Below are positions 35,183 to 44,430 of a stretch of DNA of 64,000 bases, one piece after another. How positions within the stretch are numbered: the stretch's first letter is position 1; every line of letters begins with the position of its first letter. Location: positions 1-64,000 of the forward strand of contig ONJR01000144.1 in the NCBI GenBank assembly GCA_900318195.1, written 5' to 3'. The position numbers and the translations under genes are program-made. The DNA is from an uncultured Planctomycetota bacterium (GTDB lineage: Bacteria > Planctomycetota > Planctomycetia > Pirellulales > Thermoguttaceae). The notes under the pieces were generated by a model. The model was not told the origin of the DNA, did no database searches, and was given only the letters and a program-made list of their open reading frames with translations.

Positions 35183-38137
35183 ATGAACTGGAACCATCCG
35201 ATCGCTTTTTGGGGGTTTGTCGGTCTCCCATTCATTGTTTACTTTATCGTCCGTAACCGCAAACAACGCGCGTTGAAAATACGCCAAGCTTTCGGCGACG
35301 AGATGCGCTCGAGGATCTTTCCGAAAGAGGCGACGCTATTTTTAAAGCTCAAGCGCATTGCGCTCTTTTTAGCTACCATCTTCTTATTGATCGCATTATG
35401 TGGTCCGCGCTATGGTCGAGAGTTGGAAACTCATTCGTCCTATGGTCGCGACCTCTTCGTCGTCTTTGACGTCTCTGACTCGATGCTCGCCGAGGACGTT
35501 TCGCCCAACCGTCTCGCTGTTGCAAAACTCGACGTAGAAGACCTGCTTAACGCGGCGTTAGGCGATCGAATCGGACTAATAACATTCTCCGGTTCCGCGC
35601 AAGTTGAAATTCCTCTAACGACAGATTATGAATTTTATCGCGCGCTACTCCGGAAAGTCGACACGTCGACAATTAAACTAGGCGGGACGGCAATAGGCGA
35701 CGCCGTTCGACTCGCGCTTCAACGTTTTGATCACGATATTGAACGCGAAAAGGCAATCATTCTAATCACCGACGGCGAAGATCATGATTCGCGACCTCTT
35801 GAAGCCGCGCGTCAGGCGGTGGAGTTGAAAGTTCCCGTCTATACAATTGCGCTCGGAACCGAGTCGGGCGCTAAAATACCGATTTTCGACGTCAATGGTC
35901 GCCGAGTTGGCTATAAGAGATTCGACGGCGAAGAGGTTGTCAGTAAACCAGACGTAGCAACGCTCAAGGAAATGGCGAGTCTTTCAAACGGTCTTTTTTA
36001 TTACGCCGACGCGAACTTCGACCTAGGCGCAGTATATCGCAATGCAATCGACGCGCAAAAGCGTTCAGAACTCTCAGAAACAACGCGGGTCGTCTTTAAA
36101 GATAGGTATCAGCCTTTCCTAGCCATTGGGATTATCTCACTCCTGATTTACTACGTCTTGCCAAGCTATCGAATAAGGCGCGACGTCAGCGCGACGCTAA
36201 CCTCGCGAAGCTACGCGCTTTGGGTCGTTGCTCTCGCGATAGCGGCGTCTTCGCAGTCCGCAAGTCTTTTTGCGACAGACGCAAAGAGCACAACGGAAGA
36301 GATTGACGAATACAATCGTTCCCTTACGCTCGCACGACAGGGGCAAGACGCAGAATTCATCGCAGTTCAAGAGAAATTGGCGGCGTCAAATTCCCGCGAC
36401 GTCTCTGAACGCGCCAATTACAACCTTGGAGTTGCCGCATTCAACCGAGTCCAGAAACTTGCGGAGGAATTGAACGATCAAGTAGTAGCCTACATGAGCG
36501 AGTCAGATCAAAACGCTAATCGCCCCGCCTTGCAAGACGCAACGCGCAACAATAAGATTAAAGAATACAGTCAAGCGCGAACTCAACGTGACCAGCTCCG
36601 AAAGAATATGATCGATTCTAGTCGTGAATCAACGCGCTACTTCATGAAAAGCGTCGAACGAAACGCCAAAAGCTTTCCTGCGAAACTCAGCGCGCAAACA
36701 GTTTTCGACCAGAGCGCGCGAAGTCAAGAACAACAAGACGCGCTTGAACGTGAACTACGCAACAACGCGCTTAATAATAGTAACGATCACGTCAATTGGT
36801 TGCGCAACGAACTCGACGCTCAAATTGACGACGTAAGAAAGAACAAGACGAGCGAGCCCTCAATCGACTTTTACCGCGCGCTCGACTCGCAACGTGCCAG
36901 AATCGCATCAATTAAAGACGACGTTGGCGATATTATATCGACAATACAGGAGCAAAACGGCAGCGAGGTCAACTCGTCGAGTCCGCAAATTCCCACCGAC
37001 GCTAATCCGTCTGAAACGAAGTTCTTATCGGCGTTGCCGCTCGATTTGGAAGCGACGAACGCAATAACTCATGCAAATGAAAAATATAAATCCCAGATAT
37101 CTACCGCTGCGCAACTTTTCGACAAATACGACGCAGACAATGCGCTTAACCAAATCCGTAGTGCAAAATCACAACTGGAACTCGTGGACTCAATCGCTAC
37201 CGATTACGACAAGATCGTAATCACGCTGGAAAAACACGAAGAGCAAGCAAATAGCGAAGTTGTAAACGGCTCGTCGTTCGCAAACGGCGACGCGGTTGAA
37301 GACTATTACTGGCGTCAAGACGCGCTTAGGCTCGTTGCAGGCGAGATGACGCGCAAGGCGTCGTTGATTCTCGCAAATTCGCCAGTTCCTCAAGAGAATG
37401 ATCTACAATCTGTTTCAAATCCTCCTACAAACGATGAAGATGAAATCGAGTTCGACTCAAATGAACCTAATGACGCCGAAAATAGTAATCGCGAAACAAA
37501 GGTTATAAAATCCGCAAAGATCGCACAAGATCGGCGTGAAGAGCTTCTCAGCGGCATGGACGATCTATTGCGTCTAACCCATAATAAACAGACGCTCACG
37601 TCAGATGAAAAAGAAGACCTTGTCGCAAAACACGCGCGAATAACTGATATTCTCCACGAAATTGCCGCGCCGCTTAAAGATGATAATTCTAATCGGCAGG
37701 ACGACGAAAATCAGCAGAAGAATCAAGCCCAGCAAGACCCACAAGATCAGCAAAACAACAATGGGCAACAGGACCAATCTAGTCAACAAAATCAGCAAAA
37801 CAACCAGCAGGATCAGAATCAATCGGAAAATGATGGCGACAACACGCCACAGGAACTTAATGAACCCGAAAAGGAAAAGGATGAGGCGCGGCAAAACAGA
37901 AATTCTGAGAAAGACGACGAAGTAATGAAAAATGACTCAAACGCTCAGGAGCTAGTGGCAAAAGAGGAATCACAAGAAAAACGCGCCGCACAAAAGCAGG
38001 AAGAAAAAACTGAACTTCAGAAAGAAGCCGACGCCCTTATGAAGATAGTCGAACGTCGACAAAAAGACGCAGAGCCGCAGCGTCGCGCTGTGCGGCAGGC
38101 TTTAAAGAAGAAAGAAAAATCGGGAAAGGACTGGTAA
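35183..38137 (+). CDS. batB: VWA-domain BatB-like protein with long Gln/Asn-rich helical C-terminal extension
   Basis: A 984-residue protein. The first ~330 residues are BatB-like: a membrane pair near 8-25 and 58-75, a VWA domain with FDVSDSMLAEDV, GTAIGDAVRLAL and ILITDGEDHDS, then a membrane helix at about 312-330. After that come a second hydrophobic stretch (WVVALAIAASSQSASLFA), and about 600 residues of charged helical sequence with a TPR-like region, resembling BatC fused to BatB. The stretch at about 840-910 is strongly Gln/Asn-rich and the end is Lys/Glu-rich (VRQALKKKEKSGKDW). In other bacteria BatB and BatC are separate genes, so a fusion is likely. Confidence 0.85.
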   Translation: MNWNHPIAFWGFVGLPFIVYFIVRNRKQRALKIRQAFGDEMRSRIFPKEATLFLKLKRIALFLATIFLLIALCGPRYGRELETHSSYGRDLFVVFDVSDSMLAEDVSPNRLAVAKLDVEDLLNAALGDRIGLITFSGSAQVEIPLTTDYEFYRALLRKVDTSTIKLGGTAIGDAVRLALQRFDHDIEREKAIILITDGEDHDSRPLEAARQAVELKVPVYTIALGTESGAKIPIFDVNGRRVGYKRFDGEEVVSKPDVATLKEMASLSNGLFYYADANFDLGAVYRNAIDAQKRSELSETTRVVFKDRYQPFLAIGIISLLIYYVLPSYRIRRDVSATLTSRSYALWVVALAIAASSQSASLFATDAKSTTEEIDEYNRSLTLARQGQDAEFIAVQEKLAASNSRDVSERANYNLGVAAFNRVQKLAEELNDQVVAYMSESDQNANRPALQDATRNNKIKEYSQARTQRDQLRKNMIDSSRESTRYFMKSVERNAKSFPAKLSAQTVFDQSARSQEQQDALERELRNNALNNSNDHVNWLRNELDAQIDDVRKNKTSEPSIDFYRALDSQRARIASIKDDVGDIISTIQEQNGSEVNSSSPQIPTDANPSETKFLSALPLDLEATNAITHANEKYKSQISTAAQLFDKYDADNALNQIRSAKSQLELVDSIATDYDKIVITLEKHEEQANSEVVNGSSFANGDAVEDYYWRQDALRLVAGEMTRKASLILANSPVPQENDLQSVSNPPTNDEDEIEFDSNEPNDAENSNRETKVIKSAKIAQDRREELLSGMDDLLRLTHNKQTLTSDEKEDLVAKHARITDILHEIAAPLKDDNSNRQDDENQQKNQAQQDPQDQQNNNGQQDQSSQQNQQNNQQDQNQSENDGDNTPQELNEPEKEKDEARQNRNSEKDDEVMKNDSNAQELVAKEESQEKRAAQKQEEKTELQKEADALMKIVERRQKDAEPQRRAVRQALKKKEKSGKDW

Positions 38138-38213
38138 ATCAATTGCGCGATGACTCGCTCATTCTGTCAACCAAACGACAAAAGTTCCTTCTCGTTACAA
38201 ACTATAGGTTATC

Positions 38214-40256
38214 ATGGCAATCTTACAAACTCAAAATCAATTCATAAGAAGTCGCGAGATAGACGTAAAAAGATGCGTTCTTCATTCAAAACCTTTACTC
38301 GCCCTCGTCGTCTTGCTTACGCTCTCTTCTCTGAGCCTTGCACAACGCGAACAGCTCTTCGCAGCTGATCCCAAGTCAAAGGCGACTGCGACCATTCAGC
38401 CCTTGGAGATTTATGAAGGAGAATCCACCGTTCTCACGATCTCCATCGATAACCCAGGCGACGACGTCGATATCGACGTTCAGCCGCTTGAAAAGGATTT
38501 CATTGTTGAAAGGCTTGGCGCTACCAGACGGACAAGCGTCAAAACTGTTCGCAACGGGAACGGTTTGGCGCAAGCAATCGAAGACACGTCCGTCGACTTC
38601 AAGTTCCGCATTACGCCCAAAGTCAAGACAAGCGCCGTCATTCCGGAACTCACAGTCAACGACGGCGATCATTCCTATATTTCAAACTCGCTTGTCTTGA
38701 AAATCAATGAAGCCTCAGCAACCGACGTCCTCGTTATAGAGACGTCTGTTGCTCCGAAAACAGAGATCTATCCACTCCAACCTCTAGAAATGGGCGTTGA
38801 CGTATTTATCAAGGAGAATCCGGGAAAATACCAACGTTACGATCCGCTTGCACTCACTGTCGAAAACTTCAACGTTCCACAGCTAACAATTCCATGGTTA
38901 GAAGACGAGAACATCGATAAAAACGCGATATGGGAAGAATCGACTTCGGAATGGCTTTCTTCCCTGGAAAACGCGCGCTATGGTTTCCGTCTGAACGAAT
39001 ATCAATCCCAACCGTTCGGATTGGGAAGTTTTTCACTCTTTTTCGATTCGGGTTCGACGTTCTTCTTGCCCAAGCCCGAAAAAGCTGTTCGGAAAGATTC
39101 AAACGGTAACGACGCGAACTACTGGAAATACTCGTTCAAAAGAAAACTTCGAGTCTCAACCGCAACAACATTTCACTTGGCGCCGTCAACGTTCAAAGGA
39201 ACGGTTGTCGATTTTACCAATCCTGATGAACCCCGTCCCCAACAGATTTACGTAAAATCCAACTCAGTCGACCTCACGATTAAAGCCATACCAGAAGAAA
39301 ACGCGCCGAGCGACTATATCGGCGTGTTCGGCAACGTAAAAATGAGCGGCTCGCTCTCGAACGCAACCCTTGCGGTCGGCGACGTCGCAACCTTGGCAAT
39401 TAAGCTTAGCGGATATGGATCCTTCGACGACGTTCGCCCACCGCATATCGAAAACGAGCCGCGAATCGTTAATTCTTTCAAGACCTACCCGCCAACGGAA
39501 GAACCGCTTCGGGACGGAGTGATCTACAATTATCAGATTCGCCCTATTAAAGAAGGAAAGCTCACGATACCTTCCATTACCGCTTCCTTTTTCAATGTCG
39601 AGACAGGAAAATTCGAGCGTCTACAGACCGAACCCTTTGAACTGGACGTGCGCAAGGGCGTGTTACGCTCCGAGGAAGAACCTGATTTCGTCGATAAAAG
39701 TCGTAGCGGCGACGAAAAAGGACTGATTAGCGAGAGAAGTTTTTTAACCCCCAAACGTGTGATCTTAGGAAGCGTAACGTTCCTGACGATTGCGCTCGCC
39801 ATTCTACTTGGCTGTGGCGTAAAGATCATGCTGAAAAAGCGCGCAGAAGCTATCGCGGCAAGTAATCGACACTTTGTCGACGTCGCTCGTCAGGAGCTCA
39901 AACTTGCATTGCAAGAGTACTCGCGCTCGCCTACCAAGGGCTTAACCCTAATTCGCCTCGTTTTTCTTCGGTTGGTCGGACGCAAGTTCGATCAAAATGT
40001 TGATTCGATTACGGACGCAGAGTTTGCCGATTTCCTTACTCAAGAGTTCGCCAACTCCGAATCTAATGACAACGCAACCGCACGTATGCGAGAATTTCTG
40101 CTGTATGCAGAACGTCAACGTTTCGCGGCGTGCGCGGACGCCGATCCTCAGTTCGCTCGAAACGTTGAAAACCTCTTAGCGTCCTGGATCGAACTGCTCT
40201 CGGCGAAATTCAAACGTCTGGAGTCGATAGCGCTTCGCGACAACGCAGATAGCTAA
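38214..40256 (+). CDS. batD: BatD-like protein
   Basis: A 680-residue BatD-family protein. A signal-like hydrophobic segment at about 27-45 (LLALVVLLTLSSLSLAQ) has an unusually long N-terminal region. The body is beta-rich, with the typical BatD opening ATIQPLEIYEGESTVLTISI, repeated strands and KLSGYGSFDDVRPPHIE. A membrane helix sits at about 522-545 (SVTFLTIALAILLGCGVKIM), followed by a cytoplasmic helical tail (ELKLALQEYSRSPTKGLTLI). It ends the moxR-bat run, 76 bases after batB. Confidence 0.88.
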   Translation: MAILQTQNQFIRSREIDVKRCVLHSKPLLALVVLLTLSSLSLAQREQLFAADPKSKATATIQPLEIYEGESTVLTISIDNPGDDVDIDVQPLEKDFIVERLGATRRTSVKTVRNGNGLAQAIEDTSVDFKFRITPKVKTSAVIPELTVNDGDHSYISNSLVLKINEASATDVLVIETSVAPKTEIYPLQPLEMGVDVFIKENPGKYQRYDPLALTVENFNVPQLTIPWLEDENIDKNAIWEESTSEWLSSLENARYGFRLNEYQSQPFGLGSFSLFFDSGSTFFLPKPEKAVRKDSNGNDANYWKYSFKRKLRVSTATTFHLAPSTFKGTVVDFTNPDEPRPQQIYVKSNSVDLTIKAIPEENAPSDYIGVFGNVKMSGSLSNATLAVGDVATLAIKLSGYGSFDDVRPPHIENEPRIVNSFKTYPPTEEPLRDGVIYNYQIRPIKEGKLTIPSITASFFNVETGKFERLQTEPFELDVRKGVLRSEEEPDFVDKSRSGDEKGLISERSFLTPKRVILGSVTFLTIALAILLGCGVKIMLKKRAEAIAASNRHFVDVARQELKLALQEYSRSPTKGLTLIRLVFLRLVGRKFDQNVDSITDAEFADFLTQEFANSESNDNATARMREFLLYAERQRFAACADADPQFARNVENLLASWIELLSAKFKRLESIALRDNADS

Positions 40257-40386
40257 CTGCTATTTATGCCGCTCGAGCGTCGTTCACGTCGATCTTTTAC
40301 AACGTAATGGCGTCGTTACAACGCCGATACTCGTTAATTCCGAAATCGACAAGCGCCTGCAGAGACGCATGATCGACCAGGTCGTC

Positions 40387-40414
40387 TTTTCAAGAGTTGC
40401 AAATCAGTTATAAT
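40387..40414 (+). promoter_or_regulatory. Putative promoter of efpL
   Basis: A weak -35 (TTTTCA, 40387-40392), a 16-base spacer and a perfect TATAAT (40409-40414). The gene starts at 40538, so the leader would be about 115-120 bases. Confidence 0.5.
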
Positions 40415-40537
40415 CTATTCTCGGCGTTTTTTGTAATGCTCGTTAAAATCGTGCGCCGCGCTAGTAGCGACGAAGGCTTATTGGCTAGCGGTTCGATTGT
40501 CACCTATAGCGTCAACGTCCAGTCAAAGGAACACATA

Positions 40538-41107
40538 ATGATCGCCAAAGATATGAAGCGGGGCGACGTGCTCGTTTACAATGGTTCGCCCATCATCGTC
40601 GAAAACCTTCAAGTTCAAACGCCGTCCGCACGCGGCGCCGCGACTCTTTACAAATTTCGATGTCGAAATCTTATTACCAAGGATAAAATCGATCTCAAGC
40701 TCAAGGGAACAGATACGCTAGACGAGGCCGATTTCCGGAGACGAGGCGTTACTTACAGCTATGCCGACGCCTCTGACGTGTACTTCATGGATTCGGAGAC
40801 CTACGAAATGTATAACATTGCGAAGGAAGATATCGCCGAAGAGCTAAACTATATCAAAGAGGGACTCGAAGGAATCTTCGCGCTTATCTATGACGATCGA
40901 TGCGTCGCCATTAACCTACCGGTTACCGTTGAAATGCTCGTTACGAGATGCGACCCTGCCGCTCGCGGCAATTCGGCGACCTCGCGTGAAAAGCCTGCGA
41001 CGATAGAAACAGGACTCGTCGTCATGGTGCCAGAGTATCTCAACGAAGGCGAAGTCATCAAAGTCGACACGCGCACAGGCGAATTCCTCGGGCGCGTCAA
41101 CAAGTAG
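40538..41107 (+). CDS. efpL: Elongation factor P-like protein EfpL (YeiP)
   Basis: A 189-residue three-domain EF-P paralogue that helps ribosomes stalled on difficult peptides. Assignment to EfpL/YeiP rather than EF-P rests on the segment VQTPSARGAATLYKFRCRN (about 26-44), nearly identical to YeiP, with Arg32 at the tip of loop I in place of EF-P's modified lysine. The C-terminal part has KPATIETGLVVMVPEYLNEG and ends in VDTRTGEFLGRVNK. The frame extends upstream to 40397 but the ATG at 40538 has AAAGGA seven bases before it and gives the correct N-terminus. A hairpin with T-tract separates it from holA. Confidence 0.9.
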   Translation: MIAKDMKRGDVLVYNGSPIIVENLQVQTPSARGAATLYKFRCRNLITKDKIDLKLKGTDTLDEADFRRRGVTYSYADASDVYFMDSETYEMYNIAKEDIAEELNYIKEGLEGIFALIYDDRCVAINLPVTVEMLVTRCDPAARGNSATSREKPATIETGLVVMVPEYLNEGEVIKVDTRTGEFLGRVNK

Positions 41108-41117
41108 TATCCCAACG

Positions 41118-41157
41118 CAACCGAGGGACGCAACGCGCCGTCCTTCGGTTGAATTTT
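41118..41157 (+). terminator. Probable terminator after efpL
   Basis: A 13-bp stem (CAACCGAGGGACG at 41118-41130 with CGTCCTTCGGTTG at 41139-41151, one G-T wobble) is followed by AATTTTAGG, a short T-tract. It lies between efpL and holA. Confidence 0.55.
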
Positions 41158-41191
41158 AGGAATAGCGTCGCACACTTGAAGGAGTATCGTA

Positions 41192-42244
41192 ATGGGAGTT
41201 GTCCTTGCGCAGGATTTTCTACAAACGCCAGAAAAGTACGTTATTCCTCCATTTTGTGTTGTTGCCGGCGACGACGCTTTTTTGCGGTTCGAAACAATCA
41301 AGACGTTACGCGGCTATGTGCTAGGCAACGGCGACGCTGATTTCTCATTCACGCGCCTCGACGGCGCGACGGTTACGTTTGCCGACGTCGTTCGTGAAAC
41401 CTCTATGATAGGTCTCTTTGGCGCTGGTAAGCGAATTGTCCTTGTCGAACAGGCAGACTCCTTCATGAGTCAGAATAAAGAAGACCTGGAAGCGTACATA
41501 GACGAACCTAGCGCGCTTGGAATCCTCGTTCTTCAATTAAATTCCTTTCCGAGTAATCTCCGACTTTATAAAAAGACCAACGACAAGGGACTTATTCTCA
41601 ATGTCAAGCCGCTCCCACGCAAAGACGTCGTGCCGTGGACGCTCGCGTGGTCGTCTAAGCGCCTTAATGCGACTTTAACGAAAGAAAGCGCCGAAATCCT
41701 CGTCGAACTGCTAGGCGACGAACTCGGCGTACTAGAGCAAGAAATACGTCGTCTTGCATTACTTACCAAGGATGGCAAAATCGGCGTAGAGCTCGTCAAA
41801 GCACAAGTTGGTTCGCAACGTCAGCGGAAAGTCTGGGATTTGATCGACGTGGCGCTAAACGGTCAAACAGCCGAGGCATTGCGCCAACTTGATAAATTGC
41901 TCGCCTCGGGTGAGGCGCCGATCGCCATTTTAGCACAAATAGCCGCTACCTTGCGCAAAATGGCGGCGGTCGCAGAACTGTTTGCCGAAGTAGAACACGG
42001 CAAACCTCCCATGAGCATTGGAGCGGCGCTTGATAAGGTCGGCGTTCCACCTTTTGTTAAAGCGAAAACTTCTGAACAGATCAAGAAACTTGGTTCACAA
42101 CGCGCCCGGGCTTTGATTAAAAACCTCCTTCAAGCGGATCTTGATATGAAAGGCGCCAGTAGGAGCGATCCGCGAGCTATACTCGAAAGGTTCGTCGTTC
42201 AAATTTCTCATCCTCAGATGAAGCCGTTTGAGTCGGTCCGATGA
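41192..42244 (+). CDS. holA: DNA polymerase III delta subunit HolA
   Basis: A 350-residue clamp-loader delta subunit, which opens the sliding clamp. Family marks: FCVVAGDDAFLRFETIKTLR near the start, the AAA-like stretch LFGAGKRIVLVEQADSF, VVPWTLAWSSKR, a long middle with LLGDELGVLEQEIRRLA, and the collar segment VWDLIDVALNGQTAEALRQL through LLQADLDMKG. The ATG has GGAG seven bases upstream. Its last 31 bases overlap the 3' end of folK on the other strand. Confidence 0.9.
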   Translation: MGVVLAQDFLQTPEKYVIPPFCVVAGDDAFLRFETIKTLRGYVLGNGDADFSFTRLDGATVTFADVVRETSMIGLFGAGKRIVLVEQADSFMSQNKEDLEAYIDEPSALGILVLQLNSFPSNLRLYKKTNDKGLILNVKPLPRKDVVPWTLAWSSKRLNATLTKESAEILVELLGDELGVLEQEIRRLALLTKDGKIGVELVKAQVGSQRQRKVWDLIDVALNGQTAEALRQLDKLLASGEAPIAILAQIAATLRKMAAVAELFAEVEHGKPPMSIGAALDKVGVPPFVKAKTSEQIKKLGSQRARALIKNLLQADLDMKGASRSDPRAILERFVVQISHPQMKPFESVR

Positions 42245-42795
42245 CGCTCGAGTATTGCTAATTTTCCGTCCTTCCTTCGCAAAATTGCCGTCATACACGA
42301 GAACGTGCGAAAGTTACAGTAGAGTAAATTACGATGCTCTTCAAAAGTTAGTTGTGTCGTCGGCACAACTATCGAAGGGGCTATTTCACAGATAGGATCG
42401 AGGACAAAGGAGCGCCAATATAAGCGAGGATGAGGGACAACCAGTCCCGGTTCGTCGATTATCTCGCTGTCAAACCAAATCAAGTCAAGATCTATCGTTC
42501 TCGCGTCCCAGAATCGTTCGCGTTTTCTGTGCAAAGTTTGTTCTATCTCGTGAAGAACGCACAAGAGTTCGCGCGCAGAAGTCCGAACTCGAGCGATCAA
42601 CGCGCCGTTTATAAAGTTTGACTGACCGCTAGGTCCGCCGACGGGCGTCGTCTCAAAATAAGAACTCACCTTGTTTATCTCTATTCTAGGGTCTTCAGCT
42701 ATAAATTGGAGCGCCTGCGATATATTACCGCGTCGGTCGCCCAAGTTCGAGCCGAACGCTATTATCGCTTGGTGCGAGCTTGTTCGTCTATTCAT
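42214..42795 (-). CDS. folK: 2-amino-4-hydroxy-6-hydroxymethyldihydropteridine pyrophosphokinase FolK
   Basis: A 193-residue HPPK, which transfers pyrophosphate from ATP to the folate precursor pterin. Marks: AIIAFGSNLGDRRGNI, TTPVGGPSGQSNFINGALIA, ARTIDLDLIWFDS and VPHPRLYWRSFVLDPICEI. I start it at 42795, where GGAG lies six bases upstream; the frame runs on to 42879 but with no ribosome-binding site. An extension of about 45 residues follows the usual end, and it overlaps holA tail to tail by 31 bases. It lies about 117 bases after aroDE on the same strand; the two belong to the shikimate and folate pathways, which share chorismate. Confidence 0.92.
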   Translation of the reverse strand: MNRRTSSHQAIIAFGSNLGDRRGNISQALQFIAEDPRIEINKVSSYFETTPVGGPSGQSNFINGALIARVRTSARELLCVLHEIEQTLHRKRERFWDARTIDLDLIWFDSEIIDEPGLVVPHPRLYWRSFVLDPICEIAPSIVVPTTQLTFEEHRNLLYCNFRTFSCMTAILRRKDGKLAILERHRTDSNGFI

Positions 42796-42912
42796 GCTAT
42801 TCTCCAACATAACTATTGTCCCCAAACGTCGCGAGATGGACGTTCTGATAAAAAGACGCTTGACCAAACGTGAGATCAAGCGTCTTATGTGGCGAGGTAG
42901 AACGATTCAACG

Positions 42913-44430
42913 TTACTCGCGCGCTGCGCTCAACGCGCTACGCACAACGCTTCGCATATACGCCGCAGACGCTCGCTTACCAGTAAAGAGTTTGTACTGT
43001 AAGAAAGCCTGACCAACGAACATTTCAATTCCGGAAACTACCTTACACCCCTTCTCCCGCGCCATGCGGAGAAGGTACGTCGTTTCTGGATTATAAACTG
43101 CGTCGAAAACTACCATGCCGCCGCGAAGCGACTTTATATCCATCGGCGATTCGTCCACATTAGGGAACATACCGATCGGCGTGCAATTCGCGAGAATTTG
43201 AACGACATAACCCTCGCGTTCGTCCCAAGGACAAAACTCGCAACCCAACCATCGAGCGACTCGCTCGCCCTCCTCCACCTTACGATCGGCAATGATCACG
43301 CGCGCGCCTCGTTCATGGAGTCCGTACGCGAGAGCCTTACCAGCCCCGCCTGCGCCTAGCACAAGCGCGCTCATACCCTTCAAAGGACTTTCTTCGTCGC
43401 GTTGTAAAGGACGACCGGCTACCGCCGTCTCGATACTCAGTAGCGCCGCGAGATAATCCGTATTGTATCCATATCGATTCAGTCCGTCAAAAACAACCGT
43501 ATTACAAGCGCCAATGGACTCGACGGCTGGATCAAGTTGCGTCAGCTTCTTGATTATCTCCATCTTGTGTGGAATCGTTACGCTCAGCCCCTTGAGCCCG
43601 ATCGAATCAGACGCTTCGTCCACAAACGTCGAGAGCTCTTCCTTAGGAATACGGAAAGGCAGATAGACGCAATTCATGTCCTGTTCTGCAAAACTCGTAT
43701 TGTGAATCATCGGACTCAAACTGTGAGCAATCGGGTCGGCGACAACCCCGAAGACTTGAGTATCGGAGTCAATCTGATCGTAGCGATATTCATCCCGCAT
43801 GACCTTGTAATAGGGCATTCCTGGCGCAACCTCTCGCGAGTTGGAAAACGCAGCGTAGGTATAGGGCGCGCCCCATTTTTTACCGAGCACACGCGTAAAG
43901 AAGCCCAAATCAGTCATAGCGAGCGCAAGAAGTCGCGGCTTACCTTTCTCGAACCTAGCGCGCTTCATGAATTCGACGAGTCGGAAAACGTCGGAAATGC
44001 TTTTAGGCGTAACGGCAATTTTGACAACGTCTGGATCGCCCGTCTGAATAATCTCATTTCTAATCGAGTCGAGGTCTTCCGGCGTCTCTTCCATATTGTG
44101 ATAACTAACGACGCGTTTCGTCTTACCGAAACGTGGAATCTTCGGCGCTACGTCCGATTCCAGATCGACATACTCCACGCCTTCAGCAATCAAGGAGCGC
44201 AACAGTTTGAGCCGCGCTTCTTCCGTCCCTCTCCAATTTCCACCGTCCGATTTACGTCGCACCGTCGCCAAAACAGCGGTGGGACGATTCGGCAGTAATC
44301 TGAAGAGCTGAGGATCCTTTCGCAAGTAGTCAAGGCGCAATTCTACGAATTTTACATTGTCGTCGGCCAACTTTTGCCATTCTTCAATCATCCGTTTATG
44401 GCTACCGCAACCGATCGTCACGCATATCAT
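42913..44430 (-). CDS. aroDE: Bifunctional 3-dehydroquinate dehydratase/shikimate dehydrogenase (AroDE)
   Basis: A 505-residue fusion. The N-terminal type I dehydroquinase (about 1-215) has the Schiff-base Lys in DVVKIAVTPKS and the catalytic His in VSYHNMEETP. The C-terminal shikimate dehydrogenase (about 225-500) has FGVVADPIAHSLSPMIHN, GLSVTIPHKMEI, GACNTVVFD, GYNTDYLAAL and the NADP-binding GAGGAGKALAYGL. It does the third and fourth steps of the shikimate pathway in one chain, as in plants and as reported for chlamydiae and some planctomycetes. GGAG lies nine bases before the ATG. folK follows, divergent from the fatty-acid cluster. Confidence 0.95.
   Translation of the reverse strand: MICVTIGCGSHKRMIEEWQKLADDNVKFVELRLDYLRKDPQLFRLLPNRPTAVLATVRRKSDGGNWRGTEEARLKLLRSLIAEGVEYVDLESDVAPKIPRFGKTKRVVSYHNMEETPEDLDSIRNEIIQTGDPDVVKIAVTPKSISDVFRLVEFMKRARFEKGKPRLLALAMTDLGFFTRVLGKKWGAPYTYAAFSNSREVAPGMPYYKVMRDEYRYDQIDSDTQVFGVVADPIAHSLSPMIHNTSFAEQDMNCVYLPFRIPKEELSTFVDEASDSIGLKGLSVTIPHKMEIIKKLTQLDPAVESIGACNTVVFDGLNRYGYNTDYLAALLSIETAVAGRPLQRDEESPLKGMSALVLGAGGAGKALAYGLHERGARVIIADRKVEEGERVARWLGCEFCPWDEREGYVVQILANCTPIGMFPNVDESPMDIKSLRGGMVVFDAVYNPETTYLLRMAREKGCKVVSGIEMFVGQAFLQYKLFTGKRASAAYMRSVVRSALSAARE

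Noticed and set aside
37700..37860. Gln/Asn codon repeats in batB as a DNA repeat or CRISPR-like array
   Set aside because: The repeats are irregular codon-level repeats (CAG, CAA, AAT, AAC) within an open frame, with no constant repeat-spacer unit.
40397..40537. N-terminal extension of efpL from the upstream start
   Set aside because: It contains the predicted promoter, has no similarity to EF-P proteins and a good ribosome-binding site precedes the ATG at 40538.
43537..44298. 253-codon plus-strand frame opposite aroDE
   Set aside because: The minus strand encodes a clear two-domain enzyme over the same stretch.
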